From Actinoplanes regularis (lineage in GTDB: Bacteria; Actinomycetota; Actinomycetes; Mycobacteriales; Micromonosporaceae), in NCBI RefSeq assembly GCF_900188005.1, contig NZ_FZNR01000004.1, forward strand, positions 124,001 through 188,000: a stretch of 64,000 bases of DNA, written 5' to 3'. The stretch's first letter is position 1. The number at the start of each line of letters is the position of its first letter. Under the pieces are notes generated by a model, which searched no databases, was not told the origin of the DNA, and was given only the letters and a program-made list of their open reading frames with translations. The position numbers and the translations under genes were made by a program. This document shows positions 1 to 8,657 of the stretch, piece after piece.

Positions 1-2
1 TC

Positions 3-617
3 TGGGCGGACCTGAGCGCCGCGTACGCCGAACAGGCCCGCCGGGTCCACGCCCTCGGCTGCCGCTACCTGCAACTCGACGACACCAGCCTGGCCTACCT
101 GAACGATCCGGACCAGCGGCGCCTGCTCACCGAGCGCGGCGACGACGCCGAGCACCAGCATCTGCGCTACATCCGGCAGATCAACGCCGCGATCGCCGAC
201 CGGCCCGCCGACCTGAGGGTCACCACCCACATGTGCCGGGGTAACTTCCGCTCCTCGTGGGCCGCCGAGGGCGGTTACGACTTCGTGGCCGAGGCCCTCT
301 TCAGCGAGCTCGCGGTGGACGGCTTCTTCCTGGAGTTCGACGATGAACGCTCCGGCGGTTTCGCCCCGTTGCGCTTCGTCCCGGCAGGCAAGACCGTCGT
401 CCTCGGCCTGGTCACCACCAAACGTGGCGAGCTCGAGTCGAAGGACACGCTGAAGCGCCGCATCGACGAGGCCGCCAAGTACGTACCGCTCGACCAGATC
501 AGTCTCTCTCCACAGTGCGGCTTCTCCTCGACGGTCGAGGGCAACGTCCTCACCTACGACGAGCAGGTCGCCAAGCTTCGCCTGATCGTGGAGACCGCCG
601 CCGAGATCTGGGGCTGA
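3..617 (+). CDS. MetE C-terminal-domain-like methyltransferase, 5'-truncated by window edge
   Basis: The reading frame enters from the left edge and ends at a TGA at 617, leaving 204 codons. It matches the C-terminal barrel of cobalamin-independent methionine synthase and its stand-alone relatives. All four zinc ligands of the family are present: His (228-230) and Cys (234-236) in a THMCRGN motif, Glu (333-335) in FLEFDDE, and Cys (516-518) in SPQCGF. A thiol methyl or alkyl transfer is therefore chemically plausible. The acceptor is unknown; stand-alone homologues include proteins other than methionine synthase, such as the coenzyme M-dependent epoxyalkane transferase family. A paralogue at 17923-18936 has lost these ligands. 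Confidence 0.85.
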   Translation, partial: WADLSAAYAEQARRVHALGCRYLQLDDTSLAYLNDPDQRRLLTERGDDAEHQHLRYIRQINAAIADRPADLRVTTHMCRGNFRSSWAAEGGYDFVAEALFSELAVDGFFLEFDDERSGGFAPLRFVPAGKTVVLGLVTTKRGELESKDTLKRRIDEAAKYVPLDQISLSPQCGFSSTVEGNVLTYDEQVAKLRLIVETAAEIWG

Positions 618-732
618 GATCGGCGTCCGCCGTGCTGTCGCCATCGACCCCTGCCGGTGGAAAGTCACATGCCGCCAAACATGAAGATCTGTTAGGTTCT
701 CCCCGCAAAATTCGCTGAATGTAAGGAACGCA

Positions 733-1206
733 GTGCGAAACATTTACGGGGTAGTCCTTTCGTCCGCTCTGGCCCTCGCGGCGCTCACCGCCTGTGATCC
801 GGCCTCCGAACCCGCGGCCGCGCCCGCTCCGAAGGTGGGTGCGGGCTCCGCGGCCGTCCCCACCGCGACCTCCGCGGCGGCCCCCGCCATGGACGCCACC
901 ACCAAGAAGGCCTGCGGCGAGCTGCTCAACGCCGTCGCTGAGACCGCCAAGAACGCCGCCGACGCCGAGAAGATCGGCCCGCCGGTCGGCTACGTCGCGG
1001 TCTCGACCCAGTACATCGCCGGCTCCGCCGCCATGAGCGCCTACTCGATCGGCGCCAACGAGACGGTGGCCGCGGCGGCGGACAAGGTGAACGCGGCCAT
1101 GGAGGATCTGGACAAGGCCTGGAACGCGAACCCCAAGAAGGCGCCGAGCAAGGCCGACCTGGACGCCGCGGTCAAGGAGCTCAAGGCCGCCTGCGCAGCC
1201 GGCTGA
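733..1206 (+). CDS. Small secreted lipoprotein of unknown function
   Basis: This 157-residue protein starts at a GTG preceded by a TAAGGAACG ribosome-binding region. A short N-terminal hydrophobic stretch ends in an LTAC lipobox (Cys21), so it should be a membrane-anchored lipoprotein. An Ala/Pro/Thr-rich linker (about residues 22-55) leads to an Ala/Lys-rich, probably helical domain with two cysteines (about 60 and 154) that could form a disulfide. I do not recognise a family. A strong hairpin follows the stop, and neighbouring genes do not suggest a role. Confidence 0.75.
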   Translation: MRNIYGVVLSSALALAALTACDPASEPAAAPAPKVGAGSAAVPTATSAAAPAMDATTKKACGELLNAVAETAKNAADAEKIGPPVGYVAVSTQYIAGSAAMSAYSIGANETVAAAADKVNAAMEDLDKAWNANPKKAPSKADLDAAVKELKAACAAG

Positions 1207-1211
1207 TCCGG

Positions 1212-1241
1212 CCCCGGCGGCCCTCGCCCGGGGCCGCCGGG
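1212..1241 (+). terminator. Hairpin terminator after the lipoprotein gene
   Basis: An 11-bp perfect stem (CCCGGCGGCCC / GGGCCGCCGGG) with a 7-base loop begins just after the stop codon at 1206. There is no T-tract, which is common for actinobacterial terminators. Confidence 0.6.
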
Positions 1242-1244
1242 CCC

Positions 1245-1313
1245 GCTTCGGTGTCTCGCCGGAGTTGGCGCTGTAACCGAAGACCGGAGACCCGTTCCGC
1301 TTCGGTGTCTCGC
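1245..1313. repeat. Intergenic 54-bp-spaced direct repeat with hairpin potential
   Basis: The 15-base sequence GCTTCGGTGTCTCGC occurs at 1245 and again at 1299. The first copy continues into a hairpin: CTTCGGT (1246-1252) pairs with ACCGAAG (1276-1282). The second copy is degraded after the shared core. This looks like a REP-type intergenic element rather than part of either flanking gene. Confidence 0.5.
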
Positions 1314-1386
1314 TGTAGTCGGTGTCACCGCCCGAAAACCGGGGGAGGTGGGAGACCCACTCCGGCGGGGAGGGCAGAATCGGGGC

Positions 1387-2004
1387 ATGCGACGGGCACG
1401 GGTGGATCACGGTGTGGTCAGCGGAACGTTCAGCCTCGACGGGCAGACCTTCGACGTCGACAACAACATCTGGGTGGTCGGCGACGACTCCGAGTGCGTG
1501 GTGATCGACGCACCGCACGACGTGGACGCGATCCTGGCGGTCGTCGGCGATCGCCGGGTCACCGCGATCGTCTGCACCCACGCACACGACGACCACGTCC
1601 GGGTCGCGCCGGCGCTGCGGGAGCGGACCGGGGCGCCGATCCTGCTGCACCCGGCCGAGTCGCCGCTCTGGGAACTCACCCACGGCACGGGCATCACCTG
1701 GGACAAGGACCTCTCCGGCGGCGACCGGATCGAGGTGGCCGGCACCATCCTGACCGTCCTGCACACCCCGGGTCACGCCCCCGGCGCGGTCTGCCTCCAC
1801 GCCCCCGACCTCGGCTGTGTCTTCACCGGGGACACCCTGTTCCAAGGCGGCCCCGGTGCGACCGGCCGCTCCTACTCCGACGCCGACCTGATCGTCGCGT
1901 CGATCCGCGCCGAGCTGTTCGCGCTCCCCGGCGAGACGATCGTCCACACCGGCCACGGCGACGACACCACGATCGAGGCGGAGCGCGGCGCCCTCGGCGC
2001 CTGA
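1387..2004 (+). CDS. Metallo-beta-lactamase-fold hydrolase (glyoxalase II-like)
   Basis: This 205-residue protein carries the full metal-site set of the MBL fold: THAHDDH, HTPGH, the GDTLF aspartate and HTGHGD. Single-domain proteins like this hydrolyse thioesters such as acylated low-molecular-weight thiols; in actinomycetes the cofactor thiol would be mycothiol, which is inference here. The ATG at 1387 was chosen because a GGGG sequence lies just upstream; an in-frame ATG at 1348 is possible but lacks support. It ends one base before the convergent LCP gene. Confidence 0.85.
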   Translation: MRRARVDHGVVSGTFSLDGQTFDVDNNIWVVGDDSECVVIDAPHDVDAILAVVGDRRVTAIVCTHAHDDHVRVAPALRERTGAPILLHPAESPLWELTHGTGITWDKDLSGGDRIEVAGTILTVLHTPGHAPGAVCLHAPDLGCVFTGDTLFQGGPGATGRSYSDADLIVASIRAELFALPGETIVHTGHGDDTTIEAERGALGA

Positions 2005-2005
2005 G

Positions 2006-3127
2006 TCAGCCGAGGTCGACCACGCCCGGGTTCGCCACCAGGAACGGCTTCACCCTGTCCTGCACGACGGCCGCGAAGAACGGGCTGACCGTCGCGGGTA
2101 GCTGTTCCCCCCGGTACAGGCCGTTCTCGAAGAGCGCGTGCCCGGGCAGGCCGACCGAGATCATCTCCCTGATCCGCAGGATCCTCAGCATTTGCGCCCA
2201 GCCGGCCAGGTCACGGCCGTTGCCGATGAACGTCAGTGACCTACCGACCTCCATCGTCACCTGGACCAGCCGGCCCGGTTCGGTGAGGATCTTCCGCTTC
2301 ATCTTCTTCGCCAGCGCCTGGACGAACTGCCGCTGGTGCCGCTGGCGGTCGTAGTCGGAGCGCGGCAGCCCATACCGCTGCCGGGTGTAGTCGAGCGCTT
2401 CCCACCCGCGGAAGTGCACCGGCCCGGTGCTCTTCGGATAGCTCTTCTGCGCCCCGACGTACGGCCGGTGGCAGTTGTCGTGCCCGGGGCACTGCGGCAG
2501 CCGGTCCCGGGGCTCGCCGTCCGGTTTGCGGTGCTCGGAGACCACGTTCTGGTCGACGACCACGCTGATGCCGTCCATCGCGTCGACCAGTTTCCGGAAT
2601 CCGCCGAAGTTGAGCACCGCCCCGGCGTCGAAGCTCCTGATCCCGGTCACGTTGCCGACCGTCTGAGCGAGCAGTTCGAACCCCTGGGCGACGCTGTACG
2701 AACGCTCACCGATCCGGCTTCCCAGCGCCATCGCGGCATTGATCTTCGTCCGCTGCGCGCCGCTGCCGGACTTCGGGAACGCCGGAATCCGTACCACCAG
2801 ATCTCGGGGGATCGAGAAGAGCACGGTGCCGCTGCGGTCCGCCGGCACGTGCGCCACGATGATCGAGTCCGCCAGCGGGGCGGTGTGGGTGTCCCGCGGG
2901 TCGATCCCGACCAGCAGGATGTTCAGTGGCCTGGGCGCCACCGCCGGGATCCCTGGCAGGGACACGCCGGCCACCGCTGTTCCGGCGACGAGAGCACCCC
3001 CGGCGGGAACCGTCACCAGACATCCGAGGGCGACCCCGAACCGCGCCCATCGCGGCATCCGCCGCCTCGCCGACCTGGCCACCGCAACCACCATCTCCCA
3101 TTTCGACCGATATGTGGATAGTTGCAC
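2006..3127 (-). CDS. LytR-CpsA-Psr (LCP) family cell-wall glycopolymer ligase
   Basis: The 373-residue protein has a basic N-terminus, one membrane segment (about residues 28-52) and an extracytoplasmic LCP domain. Conserved acidic and arginine residues appear in LLVGIDPRDTH, DSIIV and SIPRDL, followed by KINAAMA. LCP enzymes attach teichoic-acid-like or arabinogalactan-type polymers to peptidoglycan outside the membrane. A GTG at 3127 gives the longest form; an ATG 11 codons later (3094) also precedes the membrane segment. Four cysteines near residues 208-215 (PQCPGHDNC region) may form a disulfide. Confidence 0.9.
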   Translation of the reverse strand: MQLSTYRSKWEMVVAVARSARRRMPRWARFGVALGCLVTVPAGGALVAGTAVAGVSLPGIPAVAPRPLNILLVGIDPRDTHTAPLADSIIVAHVPADRSGTVLFSIPRDLVVRIPAFPKSGSGAQRTKINAAMALGSRIGERSYSVAQGFELLAQTVGNVTGIRSFDAGAVLNFGGFRKLVDAMDGISVVVDQNVVSEHRKPDGEPRDRLPQCPGHDNCHRPYVGAQKSYPKSTGPVHFRGWEALDYTRQRYGLPRSDYDRQRHQRQFVQALAKKMKRKILTEPGRLVQVTMEVGRSLTFIGNGRDLAGWAQMLRILRIREMISVGLPGHALFENGLYRGEQLPATVSPFFAAVVQDRVKPFLVANPGVVDLG

Positions 3128-3295
3128 GATTCTCGGTGGTGCGACGGCTTCTTAGAGAACACTTACGCTTCCCATGGGCCGGGTCTTAATCAGCGACCCG
3201 AATCTTGAGACATGACCGCGACAGCCATCCCGCACCGGTGCGCTGACGCCGGTGCGCCCGCCTGACCTCCGGCGCGGGCTGGCAGGGTGGAGGGC

Positions 3296-4003
3296 ATGCG
3301 GATCCTGGTGGTGGAGGACGACGCGGCGGTGCGCGACTCGCTCGCCCGAACGCTGCGTTTCGAGGGGTATCAGGTGGCTATCGCCGGTGACGGCCTGCAG
3401 GCCCTCGACGCGGTCCGCTCCGGCGAGCCGGACGCGCTGATCCTCGACGTCAGCATGCCCCGGATGGACGGTCTGGAGACCTGCCGGCGGCTGCGCGCCG
3501 ACGGCGTGCTGCTGCCGGTGCTGATGCTCACCGCCCGCGACAGCGTCGGCGACCGGGTCGCCGGCTTGGACGCCGGCGCCGACGACTACCTGGTCAAGCC
3601 GTTCGCCTTGCAGGAACTGCTGGCGCGGATCCGGGCGCTGCTGCGCCGCTCCGCGCTGACCGCGCCGGGCGGCGCGCCCGCGGAGGCCCCGGCCGGGGAG
3701 TGGCTGACCTTCGCCGACGTACGACTCGATCCCCGCACCCGCGAGGTCCACCGCGGGACGCGGCAACTGCGCCTGACCCGTACGGAGTTCGACATCCTCG
3801 AGGCGTTCCTGCGCCACCCGCGCCGGGTGCTCACCCGGGCGGCGCTGTTCGAGCAGGTCTGGGGCTACGACTTCGGCGAGGGCTCGAACAGCCTGCACGT
3901 CTACCTGGGCTACCTGCGCCGCAAACTGGAGGCCGAGGGCGAGCCGCGGTTGCTGCACACCGTGCGCGGCGTCGGTTTCGTCCTGCGTGAGGAGCCGTTG
4001 TGA
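3296..4003 (+). CDS. OmpR/PhoB-family response regulator
   Basis: This 235-residue protein has a receiver domain with acidic pocket Asp8/Asp9, phospho-acceptor Asp51 in [12 protein letters not shown] and a KPF lysine switch. A winged-helix DNA-binding domain fills the C-terminal 100 residues (ending [11 protein letters not shown]). ATG 3296 is preceded by GGTGGAGGG at ideal distance. Its stop overlaps the kinase start as GTGA, so the pair is translationally coupled. It resembles MprA/TcrA-type regulators of envelope stress, but the regulon cannot be read from sequence. Confidence 0.95.
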   Translation: MRILVVEDDAAVRDSLARTLRFEGYQVAIAGDGLQALDAVRSGEPDALILDVSMPRMDGLETCRRLRADGVLLPVLMLTARDSVGDRVAGLDAGADDYLVKPFALQELLARIRALLRRSALTAPGGAPAEAPAGEWLTFADVRLDPRTREVHRGTRQLRLTRTEFDILEAFLRHPRRVLTRAALFEQVWGYDFGEGSNSLHVYLGYLRRKLEAEGEPRLLHTVRGVGFVLREEPL

Positions 4004-5427
4004 AGCCCGGCCGGTGGTGGGGTGCGCGGTCGCTGCACGCACGGCTCTCCCTGCTGGTCACCGGCGCGGTCGGCGCCGCCGTGGTGCTGGTGGCCGCCGG
4101 CGCGTGGATCGCGGTCCGGGAGATCCAGCGGCACCAGGTCGCTCTCGAGCTGAGCAGCGATGCCGCGTCGATCGCGGCCAATCCCGCGCAGTGGCTGGCG
4201 ACCGAGTCGTCGCGCACCCGCGGCCCCGGCGAGCGTCCACCGTTCGACCGGGGCTGGGGCCCGGGCCGCCGGGAGCGGGAGATCGGCCCGTGCTGGCAGA
4301 TCCTCGACTCCAGCGGTGCGGCCGCCGGCGGCAGCCGTACCACGCTGCCGGTCACCGACACCGCCAGGGAGATCGCCACCGGCTCCCGGCGGCAGTCCGT
4401 GCAGGAGAAGATCGCGCTCGGCCCGGACGACTACGTGATGCTCACCCTCCCGCTGGCCGGCGGCGGAGCGGTCCAGGTCGGCATGGACGAGAACGCCGGC
4501 GAGCGGGTGCTTACCGCGTTCGGGGCGCTGCTCGCGCTGGGCTGCGCCGCCGGTATCGCGGGTGCGGCCCTGCTGGGGCGCGCGGTCGCCCGCGCCGGGC
4601 TGGCTCCCGTCGATCGGCTCACCTCGGCCGTCGAGGACGTCGCGGTCACCCAGGACCTGGACCATCCGATCGACGTGCACGGGAGCGACGAGATCGCCCG
4701 GCTGGGCAGGTCGGTGAACGCGATGCTGGCCGCCATCGAGGCGTCCCGGCGCGCCCAGCGCACCCTGGTCGAGGACGCCGGGCACGAGCTGCGAACCCCG
4801 CTCACCAGCATCCGTACCAATGTGGAACTGCTTCTCGAGCTGGAGCGGCGGCCCGAGCTGGCGCACCGGCTGCCGCCGGAGGAGCGCGCCGAACTGCTCG
4901 CCGACCTGGACGCCCAGGTGCGCGAGCTCGCCACGCTCACCACCGAACTGGTCGAGCTCGCCCGGGAGGAGGCCACCCGGGGGGCGGTCGAACCGGTCGA
5001 CCTCGCCGACGTGGTGTCGGCGGCGGTGGCCCGGGTCCGGATCCGGGTGCCGGGGCTCACCTACGACACGGTGCTGGAGCCGGTGACCGTCCCCGGCCGG
5101 CCCGGTGAACTGGAGCGAATGGTGGTGAACGTGCTGGACAACGCGGCGAAGTGGAGCCCGCCGGGCGGCACGGTCAAGATCCGGCTGAGCGCCGAGGAGC
5201 CGGACTGGACGGTCCTGACGGTGACGGACGGCGGTCCCGGCATCGCCGAGGAGGATCTGCCGTACGTCTTCGACCGCTTCTATCGCGCGACGGCGGCGAG
5301 GTCCATGCCCGGCTCGGGTCTGGGCCTGGCGATCGTCGCCCAGACCGCCACCCAGCACGGCGGCACCGCCACCGCGGCCCGGGCCACGGACACCGGCACC
5401 GTGATCACCATTCGCCTGCCGGTCTGA
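4000..5427 (+). CDS. Sensor histidine kinase partnered with the OmpR-type regulator
   Basis: The 475-residue protein has two membrane segments (about 14-36 and 168-192) around a roughly 130-residue extracytoplasmic sensor, then HAMP, a DHp domain with phospho-acceptor His262 ([11 protein letters not shown]) and an ATPase domain with N box [11 protein letters not shown]1 DGGPGIA and G2 GSGLGLAI. It would autophosphorylate and phosphorylate the upstream regulator at Asp51. The GTG start at 4000 overlaps the regulator stop. The signal is unknown. Confidence 0.95.
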   Translation: MKPGRWWGARSLHARLSLLVTGAVGAAVVLVAAGAWIAVREIQRHQVALELSSDAASIAANPAQWLATESSRTRGPGERPPFDRGWGPGRREREIGPCWQILDSSGAAAGGSRTTLPVTDTAREIATGSRRQSVQEKIALGPDDYVMLTLPLAGGGAVQVGMDENAGERVLTAFGALLALGCAAGIAGAALLGRAVARAGLAPVDRLTSAVEDVAVTQDLDHPIDVHGSDEIARLGRSVNAMLAAIEASRRAQRTLVEDAGHELRTPLTSIRTNVELLLELERRPELAHRLPPEERAELLADLDAQVRELATLTTELVELAREEATRGAVEPVDLADVVSAAVARVRIRVPGLTYDTVLEPVTVPGRPGELERMVVNVLDNAAKWSPPGGTVKIRLSAEEPDWTVLTVTDGGPGIAEEDLPYVFDRFYRATAARSMPGSGLGLAIVAQTATQHGGTATAARATDTGTVITIRLPV

Positions 5428-5443
5428 CCCGGTCCGCCGCGGG

Positions 5444-6133
5444 TCAGGCCGGCCCGAGGTAGTCCATGGAACGCAGGGCCTCGATGACGCTGGCGATGTG
5501 CTCGCGCATCGCCGCCTCGGCAACCTTGGCGTCGTGGTCGCGGATCGCGGCGATGATCCGTTCGTGCTGGGGCAGCGACATCTGCGGGCGGCCGGGCAGC
5601 AGCGACAGCATGTACTGGTGGCGGACCAGCTGGCCACGGAGCGTCTCGACGATCCGGTCGGCGGTCTGGTGGCCGGCGATCTCGCGGACCAGGGCGTGCA
5701 GGCGGACGTTGAGGTCGCTGTAACGCCGGTACTCGCCGGCCTCGACCGCGCGGCGCATCAGCACCGCGATCTCGTCGAGCTCGGTGGCCTGGTCGGGGGT
5801 GACCCGCTCGGCGGCGCGCGCGGCGATCAGGCCCTCCACCACCATGCGGACCTCGGTGATCTCGACCGCCTCGGCCATCGAGACCTTGCGGACCTGGGCG
5901 CCGCGGTTGCGCTGTACCTCGACCAGGCCCTCGGCCGCCAGGTCCTGCAGGGCCGCGCGGACGTTGAACCGGCTCGCTTGCAGTCGCTCGCAGAGCTGCG
6001 CCTCGACGAGGCGCTCGCCGGGAAGATATTCACCGCGAAGGATGGCATCGCGCAGGGTGTCGCGGGCCTGGGACGCCGTGCTGGGGGCGCTGATCCGTGC
6101 CGTGCGCCGATCGGTGTCGTGCTCAGACGCCAT
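5444..6133 (-). CDS. GntR-family (FadR/FCD subgroup) transcriptional regulator
   Basis: The 229-residue protein has an N-terminal winged helix-turn-helix (about 20-85) and a helical FCD domain. The FCD metal-site pattern is visible: Asp/His in DLNVRLHALV, His in PQHERI and His in MREHIAS. FCD regulators typically bind carboxylate ligands and release DNA. It is divergent from the tautomerase gene at 6335, with a matching palindromic site at 6249-6260, so it probably represses that gene and itself. The ligand is likely a pathway acid of the catabolic island (inference). Confidence 0.9.
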   Translation of the reverse strand: MASEHDTDRRTARISAPSTASQARDTLRDAILRGEYLPGERLVEAQLCERLQASRFNVRAALQDLAAEGLVEVQRNRGAQVRKVSMAEAVEITEVRMVVEGLIAARAAERVTPDQATELDEIAVLMRRAVEAGEYRRYSDLNVRLHALVREIAGHQTADRIVETLRGQLVRHQYMLSLLPGRPQMSLPQHERIIAAIRDHDAKVAEAAMREHIASVIEALRSMDYLGPA

Positions 6134-6248
6134 CTGTACTCGTCGTCTTCCTGTCGATGCCGGTGCCGACCCCTCATCATGCCTGAGCGGTGCCGATCCG
6201 CGCAGCTCCGGGGGATCGATGTCAGAAAGTCTTCCCAGCGCTTACAAG

Positions 6249-6260
6249 ATTGTCAACAAT
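6249..6260. promoter_or_regulatory. Candidate FCD-GntR operator
   Basis: ATTGT-CA-ACAAT is an inverted repeat with a 2-bp centre, the TTGTNNACAA form common for FCD-type GntR repressors. It lies in the 201-bp gap between the divergent GntR gene and the tautomerase gene. Confidence 0.5.
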
Positions 6261-6334
6261 TACCTCCACCGGTAACACTCATCGAAGGTTCCGGCGGAGA
6301 CGCGCCCGCGCCGGTTCGTCGGAGGGGAGACGAC

Positions 6335-7360
6335 ATGCTGGTCCGGTCCGGGATCCCGGTGCTGGTGATGCGCGGTGGGACGGCGAAGGCCGGGTACTTC
6401 CTGGCCGGCGACCTGCCCGCCGACCCGGTCGAGCGGGACCGGCTGCTGGGCACGCTGCTCGGCGCGGCCCCGGTCGACGGGATCGGCACGGCGCGGGCGG
6501 TCGTGGTGGGGCCGTCCACCGATCCGGACGCGGACGTGGACTGCCGGTTCCCGGGGGAGCCGCCCGACTGGTCACAGCTGCTGGCGGGGGTGGGGCCGTT
6601 CGCGGTGGAACGAAAGCTGGTCCGGGCCGGGCCGGGGGTCGTGCCGGTGCGGGTACGGATACCCGCGACCGGGACCGTCGCCACGGTCCACGTGCCGACG
6701 CGGGAGGGGCGGCCGGAGTACGCGGGCGACACCGCGATCAGCGGGGTGCCGGGGACCGCCGCGCGCGTCCTGATCGAGTTCGCGCCCGCCGCCGGATCGA
6801 CCCTGCTGCCGACCGGCCGGGTGGTCGAGGAGGTGGCCGGGTTGCCGGTCACGCTGATCGGCAACGGGGCGCCGGTGGCGCTGGTCGCGGCGGCCGCGCT
6901 CGGCGTGACCGGGTACGAGACACCGGCCCGCCTGGAGTACGACGAACGGCTCCGCGCCGGCCTCGAGACGCTGCGACTGCGAGCGGGCGAGCGGCTCGGG
7001 CTCGGCGACGTCTCGGCCCGTCCCGAACCGGAGATCTGCCTGATCGCCCCGCCCGGCGCCGGTGGCGGGCTGTGCGTCCGGCTGTTCGCGCCGCGCCGCG
7101 TGCACCCGTCGATCAGCATCGGCGCCGCGCTGGCGGTCGCCGCCGCCGCTGCCCTGCCGGGGAGCGCGGCGGCCTGGTCACGACGGCCCGCGGCCGCCGG
7201 GGTGCCACGCGACGTGCTGCGCCTGGAACTGCCGGACGGCTACCTCGACGTACGGGCCGAGGTGTCCGGCCGGGCCGGTGCCGCTCGGATCGGCGGTTGC
7301 GCCGTCGTCAGCACGGCCCGCCTGCTGCTCGACGGCCACGTCTTCGCCCCGTCGTCCTGA
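6335..7360 (+). CDS. PrpF-family isomerase, 4-oxalomesaconate tautomerase-like
   Basis: This 341-residue protein begins with the family hallmark RGGTAKAGYF near residue 13 and shows the repeated diaminopimelate-epimerase-like fold, with a second-half motif HPSISIGAALAVA. PrpF relatives isomerise carbon-carbon double bonds in tricarboxylic acids: AcnD partner protein, or GalD/LigU in gallate and protocatechuate 4,5-cleavage. The LigI-like amidohydrolase at 22162 favours the latter, which is inference. ATG 6335 has an excellent GGAGGGGAG ribosome-binding site. Some family members have a cysteine where this protein does not. Confidence 0.75.
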   Translation: MLVRSGIPVLVMRGGTAKAGYFLAGDLPADPVERDRLLGTLLGAAPVDGIGTARAVVVGPSTDPDADVDCRFPGEPPDWSQLLAGVGPFAVERKLVRAGPGVVPVRVRIPATGTVATVHVPTREGRPEYAGDTAISGVPGTAARVLIEFAPAAGSTLLPTGRVVEEVAGLPVTLIGNGAPVALVAAAALGVTGYETPARLEYDERLRAGLETLRLRAGERLGLGDVSARPEPEICLIAPPGAGGGLCVRLFAPRRVHPSISIGAALAVAAAAALPGSAAAWSRRPAAAGVPRDVLRLELPDGYLDVRAEVSGRAGAARIGGCAVVSTARLLLDGHVFAPSS

Positions 7361-7400
7361 TCCCCTGGTGGAACCGATGGTCGCAAGCACGTCACCGACT

Positions 7401-7419
7401 TTGTTGACATTAATGACAA
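7401..7419. promoter_or_regulatory. Second GntR-like box after the tautomerase gene
   Basis: TTGTTGACA (7401-7409) is identical to nine bases of the reverse complement of the 6249-6260 site and is followed by a reversed half (TGACAA). It lies in the 163-bp gap between convergent genes, so it may be an accessory site rather than a promoter operator. Confidence 0.25.
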
Positions 7420-7523
7420 CCGTTCGTAACGTGCCGGATACGCCCGTCGGACGGCACCCCGGCCGGGTCTCGGCTGGATCGGCGCTGTCCCGGGTCACCG
7501 GGCGGGAGTGGGGTGCGGGGATG

Positions 7524-7934
7524 TCAGTCCTTGACCATCTGGTCCTCGGCGGACAGGTGCTCGACCGTGACCCCGGTCTCCGTGAACGTCCGGGTCACGT
7601 GCCCGGAGGTGTAGACCCACAGGATCCGCAGCGGGGTGTCGCCGACATTGCGGAACAGGTGCGGGATCGGCGACGGGATGTACGTCGTGTCGTACCGGCT
7701 CAGCCGGGTCACCGAACCCGCCACGACCACCTCGGCCGATCCGTCCAGGATCGTCACGTGCTCGTCGCAGTTGTGCGAGTGCATCGGTGCGCCCGTGCCG
7801 GCCGGGTAGACGCTGATCCCGCTCGTGATCCGGTTCTCGCCGCCGGCCGACGTGGTGGTGATCAACGGGGTGGTGACGACGGCGCCACCACGGTCCAAGG
7901 TGGGCACGAGCGAGGCCTTGATGATCACGGTCAT
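7524..7934 (-). CDS. Small cupin-domain protein
   Basis: A 136-residue single-domain cupin. The metal-binding motif 1 is recognisable ([14 protein letters not shown]) and motif 2 appears as [11 protein letters not shown], so the usual two-His/Glu plus His centre is nearly intact. Such proteins act as small dioxygenases, isomerases or sensors. It is transcribed away from the CMD gene at 8085 and towards the tautomerase. Its reaction is not predictable from sequence. Confidence 0.75.
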   Translation of the reverse strand: MTVIIKASLVPTLDRGGAVVTTPLITTTSAGGENRITSGISVYPAGTGAPMHSHNCDEHVTILDGSAEVVVAGSVTRLSRYDTTYIPSPIPHLFRNVGDTPLRILWVYTSGHVTRTFTETGVTVEHLSAEDQMVKD

Positions 7935-8084
7935 CAGGCGACTGTAGGTCCGCCGAAGCGACGTGAGATGCAGCCTTACCTTGCACTCGACGATGTGTGA
8001 GGCCCTGACACCACGTTGTTACGTTCTTGCGAACACCCAGCCCGAGTGTGCGGGATCACACGCAACAAGAGGGGTCAGTCGTCG

Positions 8085-8657
8085 ATGAGACTTCCCGTTA
8101 TCTCCCCGGATGAGATGTCCCCGCGGCAGCGCGAGGTGGCCGAGCGCATCGCCGGCCGCCGGGGTGCCGTGCGCGGGCCGTTCCGCGTCTGGTTGCGCAG
8201 CCCCGAGCTCTGTGACCGGGTGGAGTCGCTCGGCGCGTTCCTCCGTTTCGACTCCAGCCTGCCGCTGCGGCTGCGCGAGCTGTCGCTGCTGATCGCGGCC
8301 CGCCACTTCGACGCCCAGTACTCGTGGAACGCGCACTTCGAGAAGGCGGTCGCCGAGGGGATTCCGTACGAGGCGGTCCGCGCGATCGCCGAGCGCCGCG
8401 AGCCGTCCTTCGACCGCGACGAGGACGCCGCCTTCCACCGGTTCTGTGTGGAGCTGCTGGAGAGCCACTTCGTCTCCACGGAGACCTTCGAGAACGCCCG
8501 GAAGTACTTCGGCGATCAGGGCCTGGTCGACACGGTCGGCTCGCTCGGCAACTTCAGCATGCTGGCGATGTGCCTCAACGCCTTCGAGGTGGACCTGCAG
8601 GCCGACCGGGAGCCGCCGTTCCCGGACATCCGCGGCTACGCCCGGGTCGAGGCATGA
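8085..8657 (+). CDS. Carboxymuconolactone decarboxylase (CMD) family protein
   Basis: The 190-residue protein has the CMD-type helical core around AARHFDAQYSWNAHFEKA. The Cys pair of AhpD-type peroxidases is replaced by Tyr/Trp with a conserved His, as in the gamma-carboxymuconolactone decarboxylase branch, so a decarboxylase or lactonase-like role is more likely than peroxidase. ATG 8085 follows an AGAGGGG ribosome-binding site. Its stop overlaps the ABC ATPase start (ATGA), making it first gene of the transporter operon. Confidence 0.8.
   Translation: MRLPVISPDEMSPRQREVAERIAGRRGAVRGPFRVWLRSPELCDRVESLGAFLRFDSSLPLRLRELSLLIAARHFDAQYSWNAHFEKAVAEGIPYEAVRAIAERREPSFDRDEDAAFHRFCVELLESHFVSTETFENARKYFGDQGLVDTVGSLGNFSMLAMCLNAFEVDLQADREPPFPDIRGYARVEA

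Noticed and set aside
550-1956. Long minus-strand open frame across the lipoprotein and MBL genes
   Set aside because: It is Arg/Gly/Val-rich shadow sequence opposite two well-supported genes and has no family features.
8047-8062. Short inverted repeat before the CMD gene as a riboswitch or operator
   Set aside because: GTGTG/CACAC arms are short and no riboswitch architecture is visible; evidence is too weak to list.
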